Shown piece by piece: positions 24,923 to 37,141 of a stretch of 64,000 nucleotides of DNA. Origin of the DNA: Eurosta solidaginis. Its lineage: Eukaryota; Arthropoda; Insecta; Diptera; Tephritidae. A program made the translations under genes and the position numbers. Each line of letters starts with the position of its first letter. Positions within the stretch are counted from its first letter, which is position 1. The notes beneath the pieces were generated by a model. That model searched no databases. It worked only from the letters and a program-made list of their open reading frames with translations, and had not been told where the DNA came from. The stretch covers positions 220,000 through 283,999 of the forward strand of contig NW_027137028.1 of assembly GCF_040869045.1 (NCBI RefSeq), written 5' to 3'.

Positions 24923-27900
24923 CTTGCTTGGTTCAATAGATATAGATACTTATCCCTTTTAGTCGGTTAACCCCACCCATTTTGACGTAGAAATTGAACC
25001 GTTAACGACAGAACCTTGGATCAGCTTGTGGATTAATATACACATAAATACCTATCATCTGCGAAAACGAAATCGATTTATCTTGCTTGGTTCAATAGAT
25101 ATGGACACTTATCCCTTTTAGTCGGTTAACCCCACCCAGTATGACGTAGAAATTGAACCGTTAGCGATAGAACCTTGGATCAGCTTGTGGATTAATATAC
25201 ACATAAAAACCTACCATCTGCAAAAATAAAATCGATTCCATCTTGCTTGGTTCAATAGATATGGACACTTATCCCTTTTAGTCGGTTAACCCCACCCAAT
25301 TTGACGTAGAAATTGAACCGTTAACGATAAAACCTTGTATCAGCTTTCGGAATAATATACACATAAAAACCTACCATCTGCAAAAATAAAATCGATTCTA
25401 TCTTGCTTGGTTCAATAGATATGGACACTTATCCCTTTTAGTCGGTTAACCCCACCCAGTATGACGTAGACGTTGAACCGTTAGCGATAGAACCGCGGAT
25501 CAGCCTGTGGATTAATATACACATAAAAACCTACTAGATGCAAAAATAAAATCGATTCTATCTTGCATGGTGCAATAGATATGGACACTTATCCCTTTTA
25601 GTCGGTTAACCCAACCCACTATGACGTAGAAATTGAACCGTTAACGATAGAACCTTGTATTAGCTTGTGGATTAATATACACATAAAATCCTACCATCTG
25701 CAAAAATAAAATCGATTCTATCTTGCTTGGTTCAATAGATATGGACACTTATCCCTTTTAGTCGGTTAACCCCACCCAGTATGACGTAGACGTTGAACCG
25801 TTAGCGATAGAACCGTGGACCAGCCTGTGGATTAATATACACATAAAAACCTACCATATGCAAAAATAAAATCGATTCTATCTTGCATGGTGCAATAGAT
25901 ATGGACACTTATCCCTCTTAGTCGGGTAACCCCACCCACTATGACGTAGAAATTGAACCGTTAACGACAGAACCTTGTATCAGCTTGTGGATTAATATAC
26001 ACATAAAAACCTACCATCTGCAGAAACAAAATCGATTCTATCTTGCTTGGTTCAATAGATATGGACACTTATCCCTTTTCGTCGGTTAACCCCACCCACA
26101 ATAGATATGGACACTTATCCCTTTTAGTCGGTTAACCCCATCCACTTGAACGTAGAAATTGAACCGTTAACGATAGAACCTTGTATCAGCTTGTGGATTA
26201 ATATACACATAAATACCTATCATCTGCGAAAACGAAATCGATTTATCTTGCTTGGTTCAATAGATATGGACACTTATCCCTTTTAGTCGGTTAACCCCAC
26301 CCAGTATGACGTAGAAATTGAACCGTTAGCGATAGAACCTTGGATCAGCTTGTGGATTAATATACACATAAATACCTATCATCTGCGAAAACGAAATCGA
26401 TTTATCTTGCTTGGTTCAATAGATATGGACACTTATCCCTTTTAGTCGGTTAACCCAACCCAGTATGACGTAGAAATTGAACCGTTAGCGATAGAACCTT
26501 GGATCAGCTTGTGGATTAATATACACATAAAAACTTACCATCTGCAAAAATAAAATCGATTCTATCTTGCTTGGTTCAATAGATATGGACACTTATCCCT
26601 TTTAGTCGGTTAACCCCACCCAATTTGACGTAGAAATTGAACCGTTAACGATAAAACCTTGTATCAGCTTTCGGAATAATATACACATAAAAACCTACCA
26701 TCTGCAAAAATAAAATCGATTCTATCTTGCTTGGTTCAATAGATATGGACACTTATCCCTTTTAGTCGGTTAACCCCACCCAGTATGACGTAGACGTTGA
26801 ACCGTTAGCGATAGAACCGTGGATCAGCCTGTGGATTAATATACACATAAAAACCTACTAGATGCAAAAATAAAATCGATTCTATCTTGCATGGTGCAAT
26901 AGATATGGACACTTATCCCTTTTAGTCGGTTAACCCAACCCACTATGACGTAGAAATTGAACCGTTAACGACAGAACCTTGTATCAGCTTGTGGATTAAT
27001 ATACACATAAAAACCTACCATCTGCAGAAACAAAATCGATTCTATCTTGCTTGGTTCAATAGATATGGACACTTATCCCTTTTCGTCGGTTAACCCCACC
27101 CACAATAGATATGGACACTTATCCCTTTTAGTCGGTTAACCCCATCCACTTGGATGTAGAAATTGAACCGTTAACGATAGAACCTTGTATCAGCTTGTGG
27201 ATTAATATACACATAAAAACCTATTATCTTCAAAAACAAAATGGGTTCTATCTTGCTTGGTTCAATAGATATGGATACTTATACCTTTTAGTCGGTTAAC
27301 CCCACACACTTTGACGTAGAAATTGAACCGTTAACGATAGAACCTTGTATTAGCTTGTGGATTAATATACACATAAAATCCTACCATCTGCAAAAATAAA
27401 ATCGATTCTATCTTGCTTGGTTCAATAGATATGGACACTTATCCCTTTTAGTCAGTTAACCCCATCCACTTTGACGTAGAAATTGAACCGTTAACGATAG
27501 AACCTTGTATCAGCTTGTGGATTAATATACACATAAAAACCTATTATCTTCAAAAACAAAATGGGTTCTATCTTGCTTGGTTCAATAGATATGGATACTT
27601 ATCCCTTTTAGTCGGTTAACCCCACCCACTTTGACGTAGAAATTGAACCGTTAACGACAGAACCTTGGATCAGCTTGTGGATTAATATACACATAAATAC
27701 CTATCATCTGCGAAAACGAAATCGATTTATCTTGCTTGGTTCAATAGATATGGACACTTATCCCTTTTAGTCGGTTAACCCCATCCACTTTGACATAGAA
27801 ATTGAACCGTTAACGATAGAACCTTGTATCAGCTTGTGAATTAATATACACATAAAAACTTACCATCTGCAAAAATAAAATCGATTCTATCTTGCTTGGT

Positions 27901-29699
27901 TCAATAGATATGGACACTTATCCCTTTTAGTCGGTTAACCCCACCCAGTATGACGTAGAAATTGAACCGTTAGCGATAGAACCTTGGATCAGCTTGTGGA
28001 TTAATATGCACATAAAAACCTACCATCTGCAAAAATAAAATCGATTCTATCTTGCTTGGTTCAATAGATATGTATACTTATCCCTTTTAGTCGGTTAACC
28101 CCACCCAGTATGACGTAGACGTTGAACCGTTAGCGATGGAACCGTGGATCACCTGTGGACTAATATACACATAAAAACCTACCAGATGCAAAAATAAAAT
28201 CGATTTTATCTTGCATGGTGCAATAGATATGGACACTTATACCTTTTAGTCGGTTAACCCCACCCACTGTGACGTAGAAATTGAACCGTTAACGACAGAA
28301 CCTTGTATCAGCTTGTGGATTAATATACACATAAAAACCTACCATCTGCAGAAACAAAATCGATTCTATCTTGCTTGGTTCAATAGATATGGACACTTAT
28401 CCCTTTTAGTCGGTTAACCCCATCCACTTTGACGTAGAAATTGAACCGTTAACGATAGAACCTTGTATCGGCTTGTGGATTAATATACACATAAAAACCT
28501 ATCATCTTCAAAAACAAAATGGGTTCTATCTTGCTTGGTTCAATAGATATGGATACTTATCCCTTTTAGTCGGTTAACCCCACCCACTTTGACGTAGAAA
28601 TTGAACCGTTAACGATAGAACCTTGTTTGTATCAGCTTGTGGATTAATATACACATAAAAACCTACCATCTGCAAAAATAAAATCGATTATATCTTGCTT
28701 GGTTCAATAGATATGGATACTTATCCCTTTTAGTCGGTTAACCCCACACACTTTGACGTAGAAATTGAACCGTTAACGATAGAACCTTGTTTGTATCAGC
28801 TTGTGGATCAATATACACATAAAATCCTACCATCTGCAAAAATAAAATCGATTCTATCTTGCTTGGTTCAATAGATATGGATACTTATCCCTTTTAGTCG
28901 GTTAACCCCACCCACTTTGACGTAGAAATTGAACCGTTAACGATAGAACCTTGTTTGTATCAGCTTGTGGATTAATATACACATAAAAACCTACCATCTG
29001 CAAAAATAAAATCGATTATATCTTGCTTGGTTCAATAGATATGGACACTTATCCCTTTTAGTCGGTTAACCCCACCCAGTATGACGTAGAAATTGAACCG
29101 TTAGCGATAGAACCTTGGATCAGCTTGTGGATTAATATACACATAAAATCCTACCATCTGCAAAAATAAATTCGATTCTATCTTGCTTGGTTCAATAGAT
29201 ATGGACACTTATCCATTTTAGTCAGTTAACCCCATCCACTTTGACGTAGAAATTGAACCGTTAACGATAGAACCTTGTATCAGCTTGTGGATTAATATAC
29301 ACATAAAAACCTATTATCTTCAAAAACAAAATTGGTTCTATCTTGCTTGGTTCAATAGATATGGATACTTATCCCTTTTAGTCGGTTAACCCCACCCACT
29401 TTGACGTAGAAATTGAACCGTTAACGACAGAACCTTGGATCAGCTTGTGGATTAATATACACATAAATACCTATCATCTGCGAAAACGAAATCGATTTGT
29501 CTAGCTTGGTTCAATAGATATGGACACTTATCCCTTTTTTTCGGTTAACCCCATCCACTTTGACATAGAAATTGAACCGTTAACGATAGAACCTTGTATC
29601 AGCTTGTGGATTAATATACACATAAAAACCTACCGTCTGCAAAAATAAAATCGATTCTATCTTGCTTGGTTCAATAGATATGAACACTTATCCCTTTTA

Positions 29700-32600
29700 G
29701 TCGGTTAACCCCACCCAGTATGACGTAGAAATTGAATGGTTAGCGATAGAACCTTGGATCAGCTTGTGTATTAATATACACATAAAAACCTACCATCTGC
29801 AAAAATAAAATCGATTCTATCTTGCTTGGTTCAATAGATATGTATACTTATCCCTTTTAGTCGGTTAACCCCACCCAGTATGACGTAGACGTTGAACCGT
29901 TAGCGATAGAACCGTGGATCAGCCTGTGGATTAATATACACATAAAAACCTACCATCTGCAGAAACAAAATCGATTCTATCTTGCTCGGTTCAATAGATA
30001 TGGACACTTATCCCTTTTAGTCGGTTAACCCCACCCAGTATGACATAGAAATTGAATGGTTAGCGATAGAACCTTGTATCAGCTTGTGGATTAATATACA
30101 CATAAAAACCTACCGTCTGCAAAAATAAAATCGATTCTATCTTGCTTGGTTCAATAGATATGGACACTTATCCCTTTTAGTCGGTTAACCCCACCCAGTA
30201 TGACGTAGAAATTGAATGGTTAGCGATAGAACCTTGGATCAGCTTGTGGATTAATATACACATAAAAAACCTACCAGATGCAAAAATAAAATCGATTCTA
30301 TCTTGCATGGTGCAATAGATATGGACACTTATCCCTTTTAGTCGGTTAACCCCACCCACTATGACGTAGAAATTGAACCGTTAACGACAGAACCTTGTAT
30401 CAGCTTGTGGATAAATATACACATAAAAACCTACCATCTGCAGAAACAATATCGATTCTATCTTGCTCGGTTCAATAGATATGGACACTTATCCCTTTTA
30501 GTCGGTTAACCCCATCCACTTTGACGTAGAAATTGAGCCGTTAACGATTGAACCTTGGATCAGCTTGTGGATTAATATACACATAAAAACCTATCATCTT
30601 CAAAAACAAAATGGGTTCTATTTTGCTTGGTTCAATAGATATGGATACTTATCCCTTTTAGTCGGTTAACCCCACACACTTTGACGTAGAAATTGAACCG
30701 TTAATGATAGAACCTTGTATTAGCTTGTGGATTAATATGCACATAAAATCCTACCATCTGCAAAAATAAAATCGATTCTATCTTGCTTGGTTCAATAGAT
30801 ATGGACACTTATCCCTCTTAGTCAGTTAACCCCATCCACTTTGACGTAGACATTGAACCGTTAACGATAGAACGCTGTATCAGCTTGTGGATTAATATAC
30901 ACATAAAAACCTATTATCTTTAAAAACAAAATGGGTTCTATCTTGCTTGGTTCAATAGATATGGATACTTATCCCTTTTAGTCGGTTAACCCCACCCACT
31001 TTGACTTAGAAATTGAACCGTTAACGATAGAACCTTGTATAAGCCTGTGGAGGTATATACACATAAAAATCTACCATCTGCAAAAATAAAATCGATTCTA
31101 TCTTGCTTGGTTCAAGAGATATGGACACTTATCCCTTTTAGTCGGTTAACCCCACCCAGTATGACGTAGAAATTGAACCGTTAGCGATAGAACCTTAAAT
31201 CAGCTTGTGGATTAATATACACATAAAAACCTACCACCTGCAAATTAAATTCGATTCTATCTTGCTTGGTTCAATAGATATGGACACTTATCCCTTTTAG
31301 TCGGTTAACCCCACCCACAATAGATATGGACACTTATCCCTTTTAGTCGGTTAACCCCACCCACTTTGACGTAGAAATTGAACCGTTAACGGTAGAACTT
31401 TGTTTGTATCAGCTGGTGGATTAATATACACATAAAAACCTACCATCTGCAAAAATAAAATCGATTCTATCTTGCTTGGTTCAATAGATATGGACACTTA
31501 TCCCTTTTAGTCGGTTAACCCCACCCACTTTGACGTAGAAATTGAACCGTTAACGGTAGTACTTTGTTTGTATCAGCTTGTGGATTAATATACACATAAA
31601 AACCTACCATCTGCAAAAATAAAATCGATTCTATCTTGCTTGGTTCAATAGATATGGACACTTATCCCTTTTAGTCGGTTAACCCCACCCAATTTGACGT
31701 AGAAATTGAACCGTTAACGATAGAATATTGGATCAGCTTGTGGATTAATATACACATAAAACCGTATCAGCTGCAAAAATAAAATCGATTCTATCTTGCT
31801 TGGTTCAATAGATATGGACACTTATCCCTTTTAGTCGGTTAACCCCACCCAGTATGACGTAGACGTTGAACCGTTAGCGATAGAACCGTGGATCAGCCTG
31901 TGGATTCATATACACATAAAAACCTACCAGATGCAAAAATAAAATCGATTCTATCTTGCATGGTGCAATAGATATGGACACTTATCCCTTTTAGTCGGTT
32001 AACCCCACCCACTTTGACGTAGAAATTGAACCGTTAACGGTAGAACTTTGTTTGTATCAGCTTGTGGATTAATATACACATAAAACCCTATCAGCTGCAA
32101 AAATAAAATCGATTCTATCTTGCTTGGTTCAATAGATATGGATACTTATCCCTTTTATTCGGTTAACCCCACACACTTTGACGTAGAAATTGAACCGTTA
32201 GCGGTAGAACTTTGTTTGTATCAGCTTGTGGATTAATATACACATAAAAACCTACCATCTGCAAAAATAAAATCGATTCTATCTTGCTTGGTTCAATAGA
32301 TATGGACACTTTTCCCTTTTAGTCGGTTAACCCCACCCAATTTGACGTAGAAATTGAACCGTTAACGATAGAATATTGGATCAGCTTGTGGATTAATATA
32401 CACATAAAACCGTATCAGCTGCAAAAATAAAATCGATTCTATCTTGCTTGGTTCAATAGATATGGACACTTATCCCTTTTAGTCGGTTAACCCCACCCAG
32501 TATGACGTAGACGTCGAACCGTTAGCGATAGAACCGTGGATCAGCCTGTGGATTAATATACACATAAAAACCTACCAGATGCAAAAATAAAATCGATTCT

Positions 32601-33045
32601 ATCTTGCATGGTGCAATAGATATGGACACTTATCCCTTTTAGTCGGTTAACCCCACCCACTATCACGTAGAAATTGAACCGTTAACGACAGAATCTTGTA
32701 TCAGCTTGTGGATTAATATACACATAAAAACCTACCATCTGCATAAACAAAATCGATTCTATCTTGCTTGGTTCAATAGATATGGACACTTATCCCTTTT
32801 AGTCGGTTAACCCCACCCACAATAGATATGGACACTTATCCCTTTTAGTCGGTTAACCCCATCCACTTTGACGTAGAAATTGAACCGTTAACAATAGAAC
32901 CTTGTATCAGCTTGTGGATTAATATAAACATAAAAACCTATCATCTTCAAAAACAAAATGGGTTCTATCTTGCTTGGTTCAATAGATATGGATACTTATC
33001 CCTTTTAGTCGGTTAACCCCACACACTTTGACGTAGAAATTGAAC
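29700..33045 (+). repeat. Mixed satellite right of the 7.55-kb pair
   Basis: About 20 monomers with 46-bp units near 31318 and 32819. The segment 30810-31340 matches 13950-14480. From about 32330 to 33150 it matches 22310-23140 (offset near 10014), sharing GACGTCGAACC and CATAAACAAAATCG, so this is a partial third relative of the 7.55-kb unit without the SINE-like insert. No gene is present. Confidence 0.85.
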
Positions 33046-34035
33046 CGTTAACGATAGAACCTTGTATTAGCTTGTGGATTAATATACACATAAAATCCTA
33101 CCATCTGCAAAAATAAAATCGATTCTATCTTGCTTGGTTCAATAGATATGGACACTTATCCCTTTTAGTCGGTTAACCCCACCCAGTGTGACGTAGACGT
33201 TGAACCGTTAGCGATAGGACCGTGGACCAGCCTGTGGATTAATATACACATAAAAACCTACCAGATGCAAAAATAAAATCGATTCTATCTTGCTTGGTTC
33301 AACAGATATGGACACTTATCCCTTTTAGTCGGTTAACCCCACCCACTATCACGTAGAAATTGAACCGTTAACGACAGAATCTTGTATCAGCTTGTGGATT
33401 AATATACACATAAAAACCTACCATCTGCATAAACAAAATCGATTCTATCTTGCTTGGTTCAATAGATATGGACACTTATCCCTTTTAGTCGGTTAACCCC
33501 ACCCACAATAGATATGGACACTTATCCCTTTTAGTCAGTTAACCCCATCCACTTTGACGTAGAAATTGAACCGTTAACGATAGAACCTTGTATTAGCTTG
33601 TGGATTAATATACACATAAAAACCTACCATCTGCAAAAATAAAGTCGATTCTATCTTGCTTGGTTCAATAGATATGGACACTTATCCCTTTTAGTCGGTT
33701 AACCCCACCCACTATGACGTAGAAATTGAACCGTTAACGATAGAACCTTGTATTAGCTTGTGGATTAATATACACATAAAATCCTACCATCTGCAAAAAT
33801 AAAATCGATTCTATCTTGCTTGGTTCAATAGATATGGACACTTATCCCTTTTAGTCGGTTAACCCCACCCAGTGTGACGTAGACGTTGAACCGTTAGCGA
33901 TAGGACCGTGGACCAGCCTGTGGATTAATATACACATAAAAACCTACCAGATGCAAAAATAAAATCGATTCTATCTTGCTTGGTTCAACAGATATGGACA
34001 CTTATCCCTTTTAGTCGGTTAACCCCACCCACAAT
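33046..34035 (+). repeat. 687-bp tandem duplication within satellite
   Basis: The rare string CCCAGTGTGACGTAGACG, with GATAGGACCGTGGACCAGCC and CTTGGTTCAACAGATATGG, occurs at about 33182 and again at 33869, 687 bp apart. That spacing is close to four 160-bp units plus one 46-bp unit. The second copy ends at a 46-bp unit near 34030, where the first continues into CACTATCACG. Confidence 0.85.
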
Positions 34036-36089
34036 AGATATGGACACTTATCCCTTTTAGTCGGTTAACCCCATCCACTTTGACGTAGAAATTTAACCGT
34101 TAACGATAGAACCTTGTATCAGCTTGTGGATTAATATACACATAAAAACCTATCATCTTCAAAAACAAAATGGGTTCTATCTTGCTTGGTTCAATAGATA
34201 TGGATACTTATCCCTTTTAGTCGGTTAACCCCACACACTTTGACGTAGAAATTGAACCGTTAACGATAGAACCTTATATTAGCTTGTGGATTAATATACA
34301 CATAAAATCCTACCATCTGCAAAAATAAAATCGATTCTATCTTGCTTGGTTCAATAGATATGGACACTTATCCCTTTTAGTCGGTTAACCCCATCCACTT
34401 TGACGTAGAAATTGAACCGTTAACGATAGAACCTTGTATCAGCTTGTGGATTAATATACACATAAAAACCTATTATCTTCAAAAACAAAATGGGTTCTAT
34501 CTTGCTTGGTTCAATAGATATGGATACTTATACCTTTTAGTCGGTTAACCCCACACACTTTGACGTAGAAATTGAACCGTTAACGATAGAACCTTGTATT
34601 AGCTTGTGGATTAATATACACATAAAATCCTACCATCTGCAAAAATAAAATCGATTCTATCTTGCTTGGTTCAATAGATATGGACACTTATCACTTTTAG
34701 TCAGTTAACCCCATCCACTTTGACGTAGAAATTGAACCGTTAACGATAGAACCTTGTATCAGCTTGTGGATTAATATACACATAAAAACCTATTATCTTC
34801 GAAAACAAAATGGGTTCTATCTTGCTTGGTTCAATAGATATGGATACTTATCCCTTTTAGTCGGTTAACCCCACCCACTTTGACGTAGAAATTGAACCGT
34901 TAACGACAGAACCTTGGATCAGCTTGTGGATTAATATACACATAAATACCTATCGTATGCGAAAACGAAATCGATTTATCTTGCTTGGTTCAATAGATAT
35001 GTACACTTATCCCTTTTAGTCGGTTAACCCCATCCACTTTGACATAGAAATTGAACCGTTAGCGATAGAACCTTGGATCAGCTTGTGGATTAATATACAC
35101 ATAAAAACCTACCATCTGCAAAAATAAAATCGATTCTATCTTGCTTGGTTCAATAGATATGTATACTTATCCCTTTTAGTCGGTTAACCATACCCAGTAT
35201 GACGTAGACGTTGAACTGTTAGCGATAGAACCGTGGATCACCTGTGGACTAATATACACATAAAAACCTACCAGATGCAAAAATAAAATCGATTCTATCT
35301 TGCATGGTGCAATAGATATGGACACTTATACCTTTTAGTCGGTTAACCCCACCCACTATGACATAGAAATTGAACCGTTAACGACAGAACCTTGTATCAG
35401 CTTGTGGATTAATGCACACATAAAAACCTACCATCTGCAGAAACAAAATCGATTCTACCTTGCTTGGTTCAATAGATATGGACACTTATCCCTTTTAGTC
35501 GGTTAACCCCACCCACAATAGATATGGACACTTATCCCTTTTAGTCGGTTAACCCCATCCACTTTGACGTAGAAATTGAACCGTTAACGATAGAACCTTG
35601 TATCAGCTTGTGGATTAATATACACATAAAAACCTATCATCTTCAAAAACAAAATGGGTTCTATCTTGCTTGGTTCAATAGATATGGATACTTATCCCTT
35701 TTAGTCGGTTAACCCCACACACTTTGACGTAGAAATTGAACCGTTAACGATAGAACCTTGTATTAGCTTGTGGATCAATATACACATAAAATCCTACCAT
35801 CTGCAAAAATAAAATCGATTCTATCTTGCTTGGTTCAATAGATATGGACACTTATCCCTTTTAGTCAGTTAACCCCATCCACTTTGACGTAGAAATTGAA
35901 CCGTTAACGATAGAACCTTGTATCAGCTTGCGGATTAATATACACATAAAAACCTATTATCTTCAAAAACAAAATGGGTTCTATCTTGCTTGGTTCAATA
36001 GATATGGATACTTATCCCTTTAAGTCGGTTAACCCCACCCACTTTGACGTAGAAATTGAACCGTTAACGATAGAACCTTGTATCAGCCT
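34036..36089 (+). repeat. Satellite, alternating ACACACTTTG and ATGGG monomers
   Basis: Full monomers with one 46-bp unit near 35516. The central part (about 34520-35490) is a relative of 19730-20880 and 27270-28440, sharing TTATACCTTTTAG and GTGGATCACCTGTGGACTAA. No gene is present. Confidence 0.85.
34371..34530 (+). repeat. Representative full monomer, CTTCAAAAAC/ATGGG class (160 bp)
   Basis: A clean monomer used as reference, starting at TCCCTTTTAG. In order it holds the 8-bp palindrome GGTTAACC (34383-34390), TTGACGTAG, ATTGAACC (34411-34418), a second palindrome CGTTAACG (34418-34425), AGAACCTTGTATCAGCTTG, an AT-rich stretch with ATATACACATAAAAACC, then CTTCAAAAACAAAATGGG and TATCTTGCTTGGTTCAATAG. 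This class has replaced the usual CTGCAAAAATAAAATCGATT by CTTCAAAAACAAAATGGG and so lacks the ATCGAT site. It is often paired with a neighbour of another class, such as the ACACACTTTG monomer or, beyond 40.3 kb, the TTTGTTGC monomer. Confidence 0.95.
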
Positions 36090-37141
36090 GTGGATTAATA
36101 TACACATAAAAACCTACCATCTGCAAAAATAAAATCGATTCTATCTTGCTTGGTTCAATAGATATGTATACTTATCCCTTTTAGTCGGTTAACCCCACCC
36201 AGTATGACGTAGTCGTTGAACCGTTAGCGATAGAACCGTGGATCCGCCTGTGGATTAATATACACATAAAAGCCTACCAGATGCAAAAATAAAATCGATT
36301 CTATCTTGCATGGTGCAATAGATATGGAGACTTATCCCTTTTAGCCGGTTAACCCCACCCACTATGACGTAGAAATTGAACCGTTAACGACAGAACCTTG
36401 TATCAGCTTGTGGATTAATATACACATAAAAGCCTACCATATGCAGAAACAAAATCGATTCTATCTTGCTTGGTTCAATAGATATGGACACTTATCCCTT
36501 TTAGTCGGTTAACCCCACCCACAATAGATATGGACACTTATCCCTTTTAGTCGGTTAACCCCATCCACTTTGACGTAGAAATTGAACCGTTAACGATAGA
36601 ACCTTGTGTCAGCTTGTGGATTAATATACACATAAAAACCTACCATCTGCAAAAATAAAATCGATTCTATCTTGCTTGGTTCAATAGATATGTATACTTA
36701 TCCCTTTTAGTCGGTTAACCCCACCCAGTATGACGTAGACGTTGAACCGTTAGCGATAGAACCGTGGATCCGCCTGTGGATTAATATACACATAAAAACC
36801 TACCAGATGCAAAAATAAAATCGATTCTATCTTGCATGGTGCAATAGATATGGAGACTTATCCCTTTTAGCCGGTTAACCCCACCCACTATGACGTAGAA
36901 ATTGAACCGTTAACGACAGAAACTTGTATCAGCTTGTGGATTAATATACACATAAAAGCCTACCATATGCAGAAACAAAATCGATTCTATCTTGCTTGGT
37001 TCAATAGATATGGACACTTATCCCTTTTAGTCGGTTAACCCCACCCACAATAGATATGGACACTTATCCCTTTTAGTCGGTTAACCCCATCCACTTTGAC
37101 GTAGAAATTGAACCGTTAACGATAGAACCTTGTATCAGCTT
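36090..37141 (+). repeat. 526-bp tandem duplication within satellite
   Basis: The rare GTGGATCCGCCTGTGG and GGAGACTTATCCCTTTTAGCC recur 526 bp apart (GATCCGCC at 36241 and 36767). The length equals three 160-bp units plus one 46-bp unit. Private differences are few (GTAGTCG against GTAGACG, GAACCTTG against GAAACTTG), so the event is recent. Confidence 0.87.

Larger units (their letters stand above)
22350..29700 (+). repeat. 7.55-kb higher-order unit, copy B
   Basis: Tandem partner of the preceding unit with the third SINE-like copy inside. Small private differences include AACCGCGGATC near 25493, GTCGGGTAACC near 25923, GCGATGGAACC near 28136 and CTTTTTTTCGG near 29534. Similarity to copy A ends near 29710, where this copy continues with GTATGACG and ATTGAATGG. 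Because the two copies are neighbours in register, the pair is a direct tandem duplication. Confidence 0.9.
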
